Source: Neodiprion pinetum (lineage: Eukaryota > Arthropoda > Insecta > Hymenoptera > Diprionidae). From it: a stretch of 64,000 bases of DNA. The stretch's first letter is position 1, and each line of letters starts with the position of its first letter. Of the stretch, positions 1 to 11,200 are shown one piece after another. The position numbers and the translations under genes were made by a program. The notes below the pieces were generated by a model. That model ran no database searches. It was not told the DNA's origin and saw nothing but the letters and a program-made list of their open reading frames with translations. Where the stretch lies: NCBI RefSeq assembly GCF_021155775.2, contig NC_060238.1, forward strand, positions 5,628,001 through 5,692,000. Reading direction: 5' to 3'.

Positions 1-963
1 CATGTTTAAAAATTTTTCGCTATCTTATGATCAAAAAGTGTAGTTTTTTGATAAAATTCTTAAGGGCCTACAGTACGAGATCATATTACTAATTGTACTC
101 GTAATACTCTTTCAGCAATGTGCGAATACTAATGCTGGCGAGTGTCACACGCAGTTGGATGGATACTATATTGAAAGTTTACTGTGCGTTATCATTGGTG
201 TTGTCTGGCTGAGGTGGGGGCGAAGGAAAATCAACCATTTACAAAATAAACCACATTCGGCATGGCAAGTGGTGACACCGCATCATAAAAGTTAACGCCA
301 AATTTTCAACATCTAGATTTTCTAATATTTTTCTTGTGCATGATAATCAGGGAATCGGTAACGACTAAAATTTTCCAAGAACAAACCAAAAACAAGCACA
401 AAGTTTCGTGTATATCATTTCAGATCAGTGCATAAGTCACGCATAACTTACATAACAATAGAATTATTTTGGCCTTGCGGATTTGGCCGACTTCGACACT
501 TAAATAAATTCTAATTATCATAAAATGACTGAAAACTTGGCTTTTAAACGCAAAGGCTGACCCTGAATTCTCTCGTTGATTCCATCTTCGTAATTAAAAA
601 AAAAAACACACACTTCAATTCAAAGTTATGCTCCCATGATTTGCAGCACAATTCGAGCAACACGGAGTGTTGCAAGGTTTCGACGAGAAACTTAAAACTA
701 AGTATTTATTTTTAGTACAGACCTATTTGAAGTGTGTATGGTGCTTCTATTCCATTCACTATGTTTTCACCGTATATTAAGCGAACAGATGCATCATTGG
801 TGTAAATTCAATACAAGAGCCAGTTCGTGAAAGAATGGTAATCCGGAAATATTCGTTCGTATTCCCTGGCAAAGATTTCCGCAATGGAAATTTTCCTGCT
901 TAAACTTTTCCATGGGGTATAACTGCTTATTTCCTGTGAGCCAAACTATTTACTTACACTCTG
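1..963. other. AT-rich intergenic stretch, no gene seen
   Basis: No open frame of note, splice-flanked exon or clear repeat is visible on either strand. It ends just before a TATA box. The only structure noticed is a short A-tract near 596-606. Confidence 0.5.
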
Positions 964-970
964 TATAAAA
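964..970 (+). promoter_or_regulatory. TATA box upstream of small secreted ORF
   Basis: TATAAAA lies about 150 bases upstream of the ATG at 1112. Transcription would be expected to start about 30 bases downstream (around 995), giving a 5' leader of roughly 115 bases. The match is exact, but no initiator motif was convincing. Its use is inferred from the signal-peptide ORF that follows. Confidence 0.45.
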
Positions 971-1111
971 GCCGCGATGGATCTTTGAGCTGCTTTTGTG
1001 TCGTGCGTCGCAATTATTTGTCTGAAATTCGGGCGGGACTCGTTAGATTTATTTCACGACAGGTTGTAGAGAACATAGTAATTAAGTAATCCAATTCCTA
1101 AGAACGTTCAG

Positions 1112-1267
1112 ATGGTGCAGTTCTCGTTTTTGGTTTCCTTCTTTATTTTGTATATTCTTGTGGGAATTCTTAGCACCGAAGTGGACAGAAACGATTATTT
1201 ATTATTATTATTATTTTTTTTACACTCGTTTCGTCATATCTCATTCTCGAAGTTTATCGCACGGTGA
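1112..1267 (+). CDS. Small ORF with signal peptide; possible first exon of a secreted peptide
   Basis: ATG-started ORF of 51 codons. The first 20 or so residues (MVQFSFLVSFFILYILVGI) form a strongly hydrophobic signal-peptide-like segment, followed by LSTEVDRND. After that the frame runs into a (TTA)n microsatellite translated as poly-Leu/Phe, which looks non-coding. The real protein may therefore leave this frame at a splice donor, for example the weak GAA|GTGGAC around residues 22-24, and continue in an exon I could not find. A TATA box 150 bases upstream supports transcription. No family is recognised. It could be the first exon of a secreted peptide gene like those at 3.1 and 5.1-6.3 kb, or chance. 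Confidence 0.3.
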   Translation: MVQFSFLVSFFILYILVGILSTEVDRNDYLLLLLFFLHSFRHISFSKFIAR

Positions 1268-3077
1268 AAAACTTGACTGTTTTTATCAGTTACATTCCCT
1301 GTAAGGGACCATTAATTTGAACATAAACGTGAACATGAAGATTGTGCATGAGAAACGAAATGTATCGTACGTCTGTATTTATAGAAATTGAATTAGTCTC
1401 GTGTCGATTTTATTAGAGGTACCCTGGTGAAAACGGTGTCCAAAAAAATGTTTCTATAACGCTTTGAAATGAGATTTATGGTGAAGATTTAAAAAAAAAT
1501 TCAGATCACTCATTAATAATAATATCAGACTTTGTCGAGAAATATTTTTGGGAATGTTTCCAGTAGGGTACGTAAAGTCCTTGGCTCCAAAGACAGCGAA
1601 ATATTTAAATTAAAACACCAGTTTGTATACCACAGTTTGTTATAAACCACAATATACAAATCGTGATTTTTGGAGAACCGGTTTGTTTCACTTTCTCCCA
1701 TAATTTCCGTTTCCCTCCTATGAATGAATATTACCTGGAAAAAATTTGGTATATTTTTATACCAACTCCCACATGCGTAACATATACATACTATTAATAA
1801 TTGATAGACGTACATGTTTGAAGTTATGTTATTTCGGTACCACCTGTTACTAAAAATCCTCATAATATATTTTAGTCTGTATAGATTTAGAATTAAATTT
1901 AGATTTAGATTCCAGACTCTGTATAGATTTCCGAACAAAGTCTAATCTGTCCGTGAAAATCAAGGAAAGGTCAGGGAAATGAAAACATCTGTAAAACATG
2001 TGCAGAATAAGATAAGAAATCCCGCGAATCGCGCGCCCAATTATTTATTCAAACCTACAATTCGTTATGATAGCGAAATAATTGATATTTAAATTGTAGA
2101 ATTTTCCACGCGTTCGGAAAATTATTTTGTAACGTGTTAACTTTTTCATACAAAAAAAAAAAAAAAACAATTAAATTAAGGACCATCGATCAACGATATA
2201 AAAGTAAAATTTCTTGAATAAATTTTGTGCAAAAAGTTACAATAGTTGTAATATATTCACTTTATTTATCAAGGTTTTATACTTTTTTAACCGCTGTAAG
2301 CAAGATTTATAAACGTAACGACAAAATTTTATGTAAAGTTGACAATTCAGTTCGCTAAAATTATTTTCACATCAATTGCAGGAGTAGTTTCTGTATGGTA
2401 TTAAATCCTAAGTCATAAATTATTACGTTCGATCGCGTGCCGTGCATCAATAATTCTATATCGCTTGTAAACTGACGTCAGAAGCTTATAATAACGTCTC
2501 TCTGTTACTGCTGACATCAAACAGCTGAATATATTGACTTATATTGCCGACTGTAACGTACAGCAAGAGATAAAATTTAAAAAACACTGCCAGCAACAAG
2601 GGAAATGTCAGAATCATTTGGAATTGAACTCTTTATTTATAAAATTTATAATTATACGAATGTATAACGCGATACTTCTTGAATTGCCTTCGTGAATTTG
2701 TATTTTATTTCTTCCGTCAAGAAAACAATCAATACTCCACATTTGATCGTTTCGTTTAAAACGACAAATGAAAAATGTCTTATAAGCATATTTTAGGAAA
2801 ACTGGGAAGCAAGGACAGAAATACAATTTCAGAATATTCGATCTCATTATTTTATGTACTACATCAAGCTGAAAACATTATACTGATTACTAAATTTTCC
2901 TTCAATCAATAGAGTGACAAAGTATCTTTCACTCCTTTTCAGTTTAGTTGGAAGATATTCTCAACATTTATGATAAGTGCAAACCTGCCGTTACAGGTGT
3001 TCAAAACTTTTCATCCCCACGTTTTTTATCGGTGATTATAACGTCTCAGTCCCTTTAATCTCTTGCAGATTAGATGA
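1268..3077. other. AT-rich intergenic stretch
   Basis: Open frames here (for example 1525-1938 on the minus strand) are rich in Asn, Tyr, Leu and Ile, as expected from AT-rich chance translation, and lack signal peptides or splice context. There is an A-tract near 2151-2166. No repeat family was recognised. Confidence 0.4.
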
Positions 3078-3332
3078 TTACAGCACAGACACAGTCATGT
3101 TACGTTTTTTCATGCAACGCGATTCCTTCTCATTTTTATCCGGAATTTCCATGACCAATATTTCCGGGTTTTCGTAGCAGGGTTCGATTTCCGCAGGATT
3201 TGCAAATCCCTCTTCCGGTTCAGTCTCCGTGATCTTGATTAATTCTTTCTCCTCTCGAGTTACTCTCGATTTTATATCGCTTTTCGCAGCCATTCCGTTT
3301 ACCACGATAAGTAAAAAAAGTATCAAAATCAT
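3078..3332 (-). CDS. Small secreted acidic protein, 84 residues, unrecognised family
   Basis: Single-exon ORF starting at a true ATG. Residues 1-16 (MILILFLLIVVNGMAA) are a typical signal peptide, with cleavage likely after the AA. The remaining 68 residues are acidic (EREEKE-like clusters and TETEPEEGF), with two cysteines (C52 and C73), a KKR basic site at 75-77 and an N-glycosylation sequon NMT at 78-80. The layout of signal peptide, acidic middle and late basic site parallels the precursor 1.8 kb away on the same strand (5096-6324), but the sequences do not align by eye. A secreted peptide, venom or hemolymph component, or propeptide are all possible. An alternative is an intron beginning at GTAAAC inside the signal peptide. 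No TATA box was found upstream. Confidence 0.5.
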   Translation of the reverse strand: MILILFLLIVVNGMAAKSDIKSRVTREEKELIKITETEPEEGFANPAEIEPCYENPEILVMEIPDKNEKESRCMKKRNMTVSVL

Positions 3333-5095
3333 GACGGGATGTTAATTGCAGTTAATTGCAGATCATCAATAATTAACCAGACGAATTGCGAGGCTTGGAC
3401 TGAAGTTTGTAACTGGGGATTGAACTCCGGAGTCGACGAATAATAAGCGGTCTTATCGAACACGTTTTGCAATTATTATTAAACACCGATTGCACACCTA
3501 TGTGCTTAGAAATTATGCATTTTTATTACCGCTGCGCATAAAATTTTTCCACCTACACTTGGAGCGGTTATGTTTTTACAACTTCTTGACGAATAGGTAT
3601 TACAATATTGATTTATTAACACCTGACCACGATACATTGATTATAAAACAAAGACTACGCGTTGTTAAAGTACCTGCACGGATTTATCGTTTCAGAATCC
3701 AATCTCTGCATGCCGAGAAAAATTCTCTAAAGAACTCAGAATTTTATAAAACTGTACGGAAATAATACAATGATAAACGAGACTGCTGCAACAAAAATTG
3801 TGTGAATTCAGATACTTGATGTGTTCCATGAAAAGATTGTTCAACTTCGTACTTAATAATTGATTCATCAAATTTTCGATTCAAAATTATCATTCATCAC
3901 TGAAAATTTTTTAGGTACACGGAATAGTTTTCAGAGCATTATTCCCAGTAAGGATGGAATGAAAAATATTTAACGATTTCATTCGTATAAGCTATAGTTT
4001 AGTTTACGTTTATCAAGCTACACAAGACTTATCGATTTGTTATAATCGCTTTGTTCTAATGCTTATATAGACTGAATGAAACAGTAGATTACGGTATAAT
4101 TTCAAATTCCAATAGATGTGACTGTACGAGAATGTTGATTTCAAGTGCGAGGATATTTTCTTGTCTTCAAAGTTCAAAGTTCAGTCTTCAAAGTTTCACG
4201 AACAGTTTCGAAAAAATTAAAAGTTTCGCATACTTGACCAGGAATATATATAAAAAAAAAAAAAACATCGTCACCGTTAAGTGTATCCCAAATTGATAGT
4301 CGTAACTGTCAGTGTTTTAATCAGACTGTAAAAAACTCTCAATTTGGTGCAATTTTACAGAATATTATACATAATACGGTTTAAGACAAGACTTGATTTC
4401 TGACATACCTCGGCTTATTTGGAAACTGAATTTGATTTTCTTTTCCACCAGACAATCCAGGAATCAATTCGGTGAAAATCTTCCTCTTTTACTTTAGAGG
4501 CGAGGTTTTTTTTTTTTTTTTTTTGTTTTTGTTTATAGGGTAAAGAAAATTGCGAAGAATGAAAAACAAGTTGAGCTGTCCGTTGAGAATCATGTGCCTG
4601 ATTTTCCTATAATGTGATTGAATTAATATATAACAAAGAGGCAAGAAAATTAGGAGGTAAAAATCTATTAATAATAATAATAATGATAATACAACATAAA
4701 TAAATTAAAGCTGCATGTATATACTGGGACAAGAAAGGGTTTTTAATAAGTGATTAATATCAGATACACGTGTCAAATTTAATCAAGCATTGTTCATTGT
4801 CTTGCAATTGGAATCGAAGCTATTGTTGAAATTATAAAGCCTGTAATATGTATATATTAATCAAAGTGCAGGAATGTTTGGAAAAATATTTTTTCAAACG
4901 AGGAAATTATGTCGTATTAAATCCGGACGTTGATTTTGTACAAAGTTTTATTCCGACGTCTACTACTGTGATTTTTAGATATTGATAAATGAATAAACTT
5001 TGTTTCACGATTTTACACATGTTCATTTTAATTCTTTGCACAAAATTTTCTCCGGAGATTAGACATCGTGTCTTTTATTTATTTTTTATTTACAA
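3333..5095. other. Intergenic stretch between the two secreted-peptide genes
   Basis: No coding exon is supported; the 91-codon plus frame at 3490-3765 has neither signal peptide nor splice context. It contains a T-tract at about 4506-4524, an A-tract near 4252-4265, a short AAT/TAA microsatellite around 4669-4690 and short repeats of 'TTCAAAGTTCA' near 4165-4195. Confidence 0.4.
5074..5090 (-). promoter_or_regulatory. Two AATAAA polyadenylation signals
   Basis: On the minus strand, AATAAA occurs at 5090-5085 and again at 5079-5074, starting 6 bases after the stop codon (5098-5096) of the two-exon peptide precursor. This is close for a poly(A) signal but typical of short insect peptide mRNAs, and it supports this as the true 3' end. 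Confidence 0.55.
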
Positions 5096-6324
5096 TTAAC
5101 CGCAGCATCCTGGCTCAGCTGAATTGTCGGATTTGATGATAGGAGACCGCTTTATCAGACGGGGAGTTCCATTTTCGTAGGAGAGTTGAATTATTTCCTC
5201 TTCGGTGTGATGCGGATTTTCTTCATCTGCCGGTGCGTGTCGACGGTGCATCTATTTTATCAAATGAAAATTTTTTTTTTTTACTTTACTAATTAACAGG
5301 TGTGAAAACAATCGTTGAATTTTCACAAGTGTAAAATAGATAAAAGAAATCATTGACGAAAATTTCTATAGTTGTAATTAAAATACAGTCCTAAGCTATT
5401 TTCATTCTCTACACAAACCGGAAAAATTTAGTTCTGTTTAGCGAATGAAATTTGAGACCTTATTTAACCGAAAAAATCTATTTTACTCTTCTAGCAGATT
5501 TATATAAAATATAGTATTCACAACTAAAACATCGATCAACAAGAATTTTCAGTCTGGGTTATAGATTTGCATTTTCTTTTTTTTTAAATTACATGTTTTC
5601 TGAGACATTGATTGTAAATAACAATTCAACGAACTTCACTTTGGCATTTGAATTTTTGAATAAAAGTGATTTAAATGCGAAACTGAAGTTTGTTTAATTG
5701 TTATTTACAATAAATGTTTGAGAAAATAGATAACTTTTTTATTTGAAATCTGAAACATCGTTTTTGTTACTACAAAAGCAAACTCTATCTGATAAAACTG
5801 TTTTTTCTTTTATTACTTACCTGGAAGATGTCAAAATTTAACATCTAGAAATTTCTGACAAAATTCGTGTTGACCTGTGTTATTTATCAACGTAAAAAAG
5901 ACAAAAGCAAACTTTGTAAGTAATAAATGAGGATTTTAGTTTTTATTCGATGTATAGAATCAAAATTTATTTATTTGTATATAAACTCGTAAAAAAAAAA
6001 AAAAAAAAATGTTAATAATCAAACTAAATAATTTCTTGTACCAAAATTTCTTGTAATTTCAACAATATTCAAACCGCGATTATTGTAACAAGACCCATAT
6101 TCCATAGAATTCATTGTACAACTATAAAAGAGTTAATTTTCTTGGAGAATAAAAATTACAACCACTTGATAAATTTGTATTATAGACATTATTACTTGTG
6201 AGCCGAAGAGAAGCGAAATTGGATCTGCTTCGAGTGAGGCACCCTTTTCTTCGTGAAGATGGTCGACGCTTTGAACAATTGCCGTGCCGCACGCGACGAT
6301 CAAGAAAACAAGACGAAGCGACAT
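5096..6324 (-). CDS. Two-exon secreted peptide precursor (94 residues) ending in Cys-Cys-Gly
   Basis: Exon 1 is 6324-6196 (43 codons, phase 0) and exon 2 is 5251-5096 (51 codons plus TAA). The intron of 944 bases starts CAA|GTAAT and ends AAAATAG|ATG; the polypyrimidine tract is weak, but the phases agree. Residues 1-19 (MSLRLVFLIVACGTAIVQS) are a signal peptide. An acidic, His-rich propeptide follows. Lys-Arg at 77-78 would release a 16-residue C-terminal peptide, SPIIKSDNSAEPGCCG. This layout is classic for a neuropeptide, peptide hormone or venom peptide. The vicinal Cys pair and the final Gly (a possible amidation donor) are unusual, and I recognise no known family. TATAAAA lies 83 bases upstream and AATAAA follows the stop at once, so the unit looks complete. 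Alternative: translation through the donor in exon 1 would give an unrelated 63-residue tail. Confidence 0.65.
5590..5975. repeat. Hairpin-forming dispersed repeat (family E) inside the peptide gene intron
   Basis: Bases 5592-5645 and 5675-5725 are inverted copies of one another around 'TTGTAAATAACAATT', forming a hairpin. The flanking part to about 5975 ('AAAGCAAACTTTGTAAGTAATAAATGA') recurs, with rearrangement, at 31970-32420. It lies entirely inside the intron of the 94-residue peptide precursor. Most likely it is a non-autonomous palindromic transposon remnant. Confidence 0.55.
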
Positions 6325-6406
6325 TTTTCAAGAATAAAATTGCAGTAGCTGAGTAAGTTTCTCGATTGCAAAGAGTGTCTGAATTAGCAGAGATCACGGC
6401 GGAGCT

Positions 6407-6413
6407 TTTTATA
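6407..6413 (-). promoter_or_regulatory. TATA box of the two-exon peptide precursor
   Basis: TATAAAA on the minus strand, 83 bases upstream of the ATG at 6324. The sequence TTCAGACAC about 30 bases downstream resembles an insect initiator (TCAGT-like). This would give a 5' leader of about 55 bases. A strong TATA promoter fits a highly expressed secreted product. Confidence 0.55.
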
Positions 6414-8294
6414 CGATTTTCAGTAGTAAACCGCTGTGCAAATGTCGGTAGAAATAATAACGCGGGATGTTAATTGAAAAAAGAAAAAAGTCGAAATAGT
6501 TTGTAAATTAGTTAAAATTCTTAGCTTTTTTCATATTTACGAGACAGCCGATACGTCAATGTCACAATCGTGCTTGTAATTATATACTCATTTTATCACT
6601 TTCGAACCGAAAACAATGCGATTAAACCGCTCAAGCATAGCAGTGGGCTTTTTTTTCTCTCGTGAAAATCACTGAGGTTCGACCAAGTTGTGCGTGAAAT
6701 TTTGTCAAAATGGGTTATCCGAAATGAATTTCTTTTAGATTAAATAAATTTTGGAATACCTGTTTTTTGGGGTCTCTTTGTCGATCTTGCATAATCATTT
6801 GATTAGGTTCAAAGAGAAAAACGATAATTCAACGTGACAAAAATATTTTTATAACACCTTGTACTTGAATTAAATATATCTCTGTGCAAAATCAGTTTAG
6901 AAGAATGGTAATCCTTATAATTCACGTTCGATTTTTATTTTTATTTTAATTTTGAATAGCTGCTAGATTGATATCGAAAGATTTGAAAATAATAATAATA
7001 ACAATAAGAGGAAACGGATTATTTGAGTCAAGTGATATTCGTTTGAATAAATTAAATAGTATTCAAATCTTCTGCTATGAGCCTGCCGAATTTCATTTCT
7101 ACGCGCAATTTTGCATTATCAAATATTTTTCATGATCGTCTTCTTTTACGTCAAATACGCTACGTTATGGCGACACTACGTATTCGCATTATTTCACGTT
7201 TTCACAACCGACGCCTCTGAAAATATAAAACATGTTACAATTGTCCGCTAGTTGCGATTAAGTCAATTAAAATCTGACCACGAACTCACCACACATTCGT
7301 ACAAGTCTTTCAACAGTTAATTAACACTAATTGTATATTATCATTAATTAAATCAATCTGAAACATTATTACAATACATTCTACCCATTCTAATAGAGAC
7401 AGTAATGTATAACGTTCTTTATTTCTGATAGTGTATATATTACAACGTACGGTAACTATTTGAAATCAATAAATATTGTAGCGTTTATACTGTTCGTTTA
7501 TATATATATATATAGTTTCCCCAGCCTTTTTTCATCCTCGCGACAATGCTCAACAATACATAATCACATTACAAATGTATACTATTGTCTTGGTTTGTAG
7601 GTCTAACATTTGTACATATATAAAATACCGGATCTCAAGGCACCCTTTCTTTGAAATTATTTTCTAAACATGTTCGTGCGTTAAGCTGACAATGAGTCGA
7701 AGTCCTAACAACGCTAAGTACATTCCGACCTCGTCTTGTTGTGCAGTTTCATACTAAACGGATAAGTCATTCGTAAACTAACGTGGAAAAATGTGCTAGA
7801 ATTGATCGATACTGTTCAACATTTTATCGAATTTCTTGAATTACTTCACTGAATTCGTTGAGCATCAAAACCTAGATCCTTGCACGTGAAATATTCCCGT
7901 TTTTTGATATTTCTGCATTCCGAACATAAATAACAACCGTAAAACATTTTGAATAGTTTTGTTATGCACTCGAGAAAAGATGACCACATATAATTTTAAA
8001 CTTTGAATAATATTGTGCAACATTTTTTCCTCCGCTAATCTGAAATACAAGGGTGAGAGTGTTTTTCTGTTTGGAATGTATTAAAAAAACGACAATTATC
8101 GGTGTCCTCTTCTTGAAATTTGGAAACATCCTTTCACCTGAAGGTCAGACTACCCTAAACGATTCAATTTTGGTAACGTAGAAATTTTACTATACATTTA
8201 CTGGTCATCCACCGTGAATCATGTTTCAGGTGCCTCTGAGCTAATCAGCAAATATATAAATATACAAACATTTTATAACAATTTTTGTTACTAT
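6414..8294. other. Intergenic stretch and transporter 3' flank
   Basis: No coding exon is supported. There is a short (TA)n run at about 7499-7514. The last few hundred bases presumably include the 3' untranslated region of the transporter on the minus strand, but no canonical AATAAA was found in the first 60 bases after its stop. Confidence 0.4.
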
Positions 8295-11200
8295 CTATTT
8301 TGATGCTTCGTCGTACGAAAGTATTGGTACCTTGTCACTTGATTGACCCAAAGTTGCGCCCCATTTTGCACCCCGACCTGCCTCCGGGGTGGCCATCAAA
8401 TTTGATCGAGAATTCGGCGACGTAGCTTCTTTACTGTGATGAATTCCATACAGGAAGTAAACGAGCATACCTGTACGACAAAGTTGATTTATGAAATTTA
8501 TCCAATTAGCCACAGTGACGGGTCACTTCACAGTTGCTACACTTCTAAGAAACATTTCTAGTGGCTAGACTTTCAAAGCACACCCTCCAGTTTCTACTCG
8601 ATGAAACTCGTACTTGTTTGTGCGAAATTGTCGTTTTTTAAAACACGACTCAGCTGTTTATGGCGATGAAAATAGGACAGTAGCGAATGATTTGAAGGTA
8701 TTCGTTTCACGGATTAAAGAAGACAGCTCCGGGAAGGCCTCTGTATCATTTTATTCTTGAAAAGAACTCACCTAGTATCATCCACACAAAGAAGCGAATC
8801 CACGTCAAAGATGATAAGTGGAACATTAACCCAATGTTGCAAAAGATGCTCAATGCTGGAACGAATGGAACCAGTGGCACACGAAACTTTGCATTAAGTC
8901 CGGGAGTTTGTTGATGGCATCCGATTATGAAAAGACCTAAGAGAATCATGTGAGGTATTTTTTTCGTTGGATTCAATTTTTGCGATATTTTTTTACGTCT
9001 AACGGTACTTACAGATGATCAGCACTAACCCAAGAAAGACGAAGGCGAAATAATCGCCAAGCCGTAACTGAGTGGACGGTTTGAAGACGATGTGTAACTT
9101 TGTACACATCGGAACACAGGCAAGGGTGAACAAAAGCGTAGCTAATGTGACACATTTTCCTGGTTCCATACGGCCCAACACCCATGCCAACCAAGAATAT
9201 CGGGGCTTGAGCCTTCCGGTTCCTTCACTCAAGTCTAAAAGCTGTTGAAATGGAAATGGAAAGCGTTACGAAACTATCTTCGCAATTAGTGAATATGCAA
9301 TATTAGCGTCCTTCTTTATTTTTTGCAATTTTAGATTGAATAATTTTGTTATTCTGATGTCAGCTAATTGTAAGTCGTGTATCTTTCAACGAGATTTTTC
9401 AAATTGGACAATAAAAGTGACCCTTGATGGTTCGATATCAAGAAATTCGTCGTATCCAAGTTAATCACTCATCGATTTGATGTAGACCTGTTTTCAGAAC
9501 ATTACAAGAGACTTCATGGGATTTCAAAAGATTCCAAGAGATTTCAAAGATTACAGAAGATTTCAAGGATACCAAGATTTCTGGAAAGTGTACACCAGAC
9601 TTCACGTATCCAAGCATCAAGTCATCTTTACCTCAGCATTCGATGAATGGATGCTATTGCAGTCACTTCCCGAGTGTGAGTCTGGACCCTCGGTCACAGA
9701 AGAACCTGGAGTGCTGGGAGTAATGGCTTCCGTAGGACAAGTCGATGTTACCTCGGGACGATACCTCAAGACAATCACACTCGCGGAGACGATCGTGTAG
9801 GCCAAAAAGGTTCCGATCGACATAAATTCAACGAGGTGTTCGAGGTCGAAGTAAAACGCGATTGACGAACAGCACAATCCGGTGAATATCAGGCTGAAAA
9901 TCGGTACTCTCGTGAACGGAAATATCTTGGCGAAAAAGCTAAACAAGAGTCCATCGCTTGCCATTGAGTACATCGTCCTTGGCAGGGAGAAAAGTGATCC
10001 AAAGAGGGTAGTGGTCATGCCGCACAAGGCACCAATGCTGTAAAAAGATGTCTTTTTCGGTCATAGTGCGGTGTCTCGTTATACAGTTGAAGAAACTGAT
10101 TCAAGGTTGATACGGAACTTAACGAGCAGGTGGAATTTACCTGATAACATATTTCGCCCAAGGCATAACTCCGGAAAAAGCGTCCAACAGTGCTGTGGTT
10201 GGATTTATTTCCCGGAATGGTACAACCGCAGTTAGGGTTCCACCTATGACGACGTAAGCTGTGGTCACGATTAGCATGGCAATGATAGTGGCGATTGGGA
10301 TACTTCTGGCTGGTTCTCGAGCCTCCTCTCCAGCGGTTGCGATTGAGTCGAAACCGACGAATGCGTAAAAGCATGTGGCCGCACCTGGAAAATTACGAGA
10401 AGATGATGTTCCGTCGTTTACCAGGAACGGAATACACCATTCCACGGTATCAAACGTCCGCAATTACCTGCCAAAACACCGTTGAATCCAAAGGGAAGGA
10501 AGCCGTCTTTGTCATTGATCCAATTATCGATGTCTGCGTAATAGAATCCCATACCGCCGATCATTATTATCACTGCCAGATTCACCAAGGTCAGAACTGC
10601 GTTTACCATAGCGGACGCTTTTACACCAGCGGCAATTGGAATTGTGTAGAGAAGACACACGACGGCGGCTAGAAAATCGTAGCAGGGAGGATCGTCCGCA
10701 TTTCTGTAGCCACATACCAGATGGGATGAGTAATTGCTCAAGAATCCGCCCGTCAGAGAATCAACGTACGCACTCCAGGCCCTGGCAACGGAGGCTGCGC
10801 CTGTAAAAGATGACAGAAAAACGGTCCGTGGATCTCAAAACTTGTGATACTGCGTCAAGATTCTCCTCATCTTTTTTAAAAAGAAAAAGAAGTATCTTAC
10901 AAGCAAGGTATCCCAGATCGATCATTCCCATTTGATTTCTTTCGTAATACGTTATAGTAGACTAAATACCAAGTGACACGTATTTTTTTTTATCTGCCAT
11001 TAAACACTTTAAAGGAGTAAAACCACCCTCCAAAGTAAGGCACGTCAAGGGGCGATTTGGAAGTTTTTTTTTTTTTTTTTTTATTAAGAATATTATAATC
11101 TTCATTTCTCGTTACGAGAAAACTTTTCCAATTGGATTGATTGAAAAATATTAAAATCACCCCTTGAGACGACTTGCTTTGGAAGGTGGTTGCACCACCT

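Noticed and set aside
1525..1938. 137-codon minus-strand frame
   Set aside because: Composition dominated by Asn, Tyr, Leu and Ile from AT-rich DNA; no domain, signal peptide or splice context.
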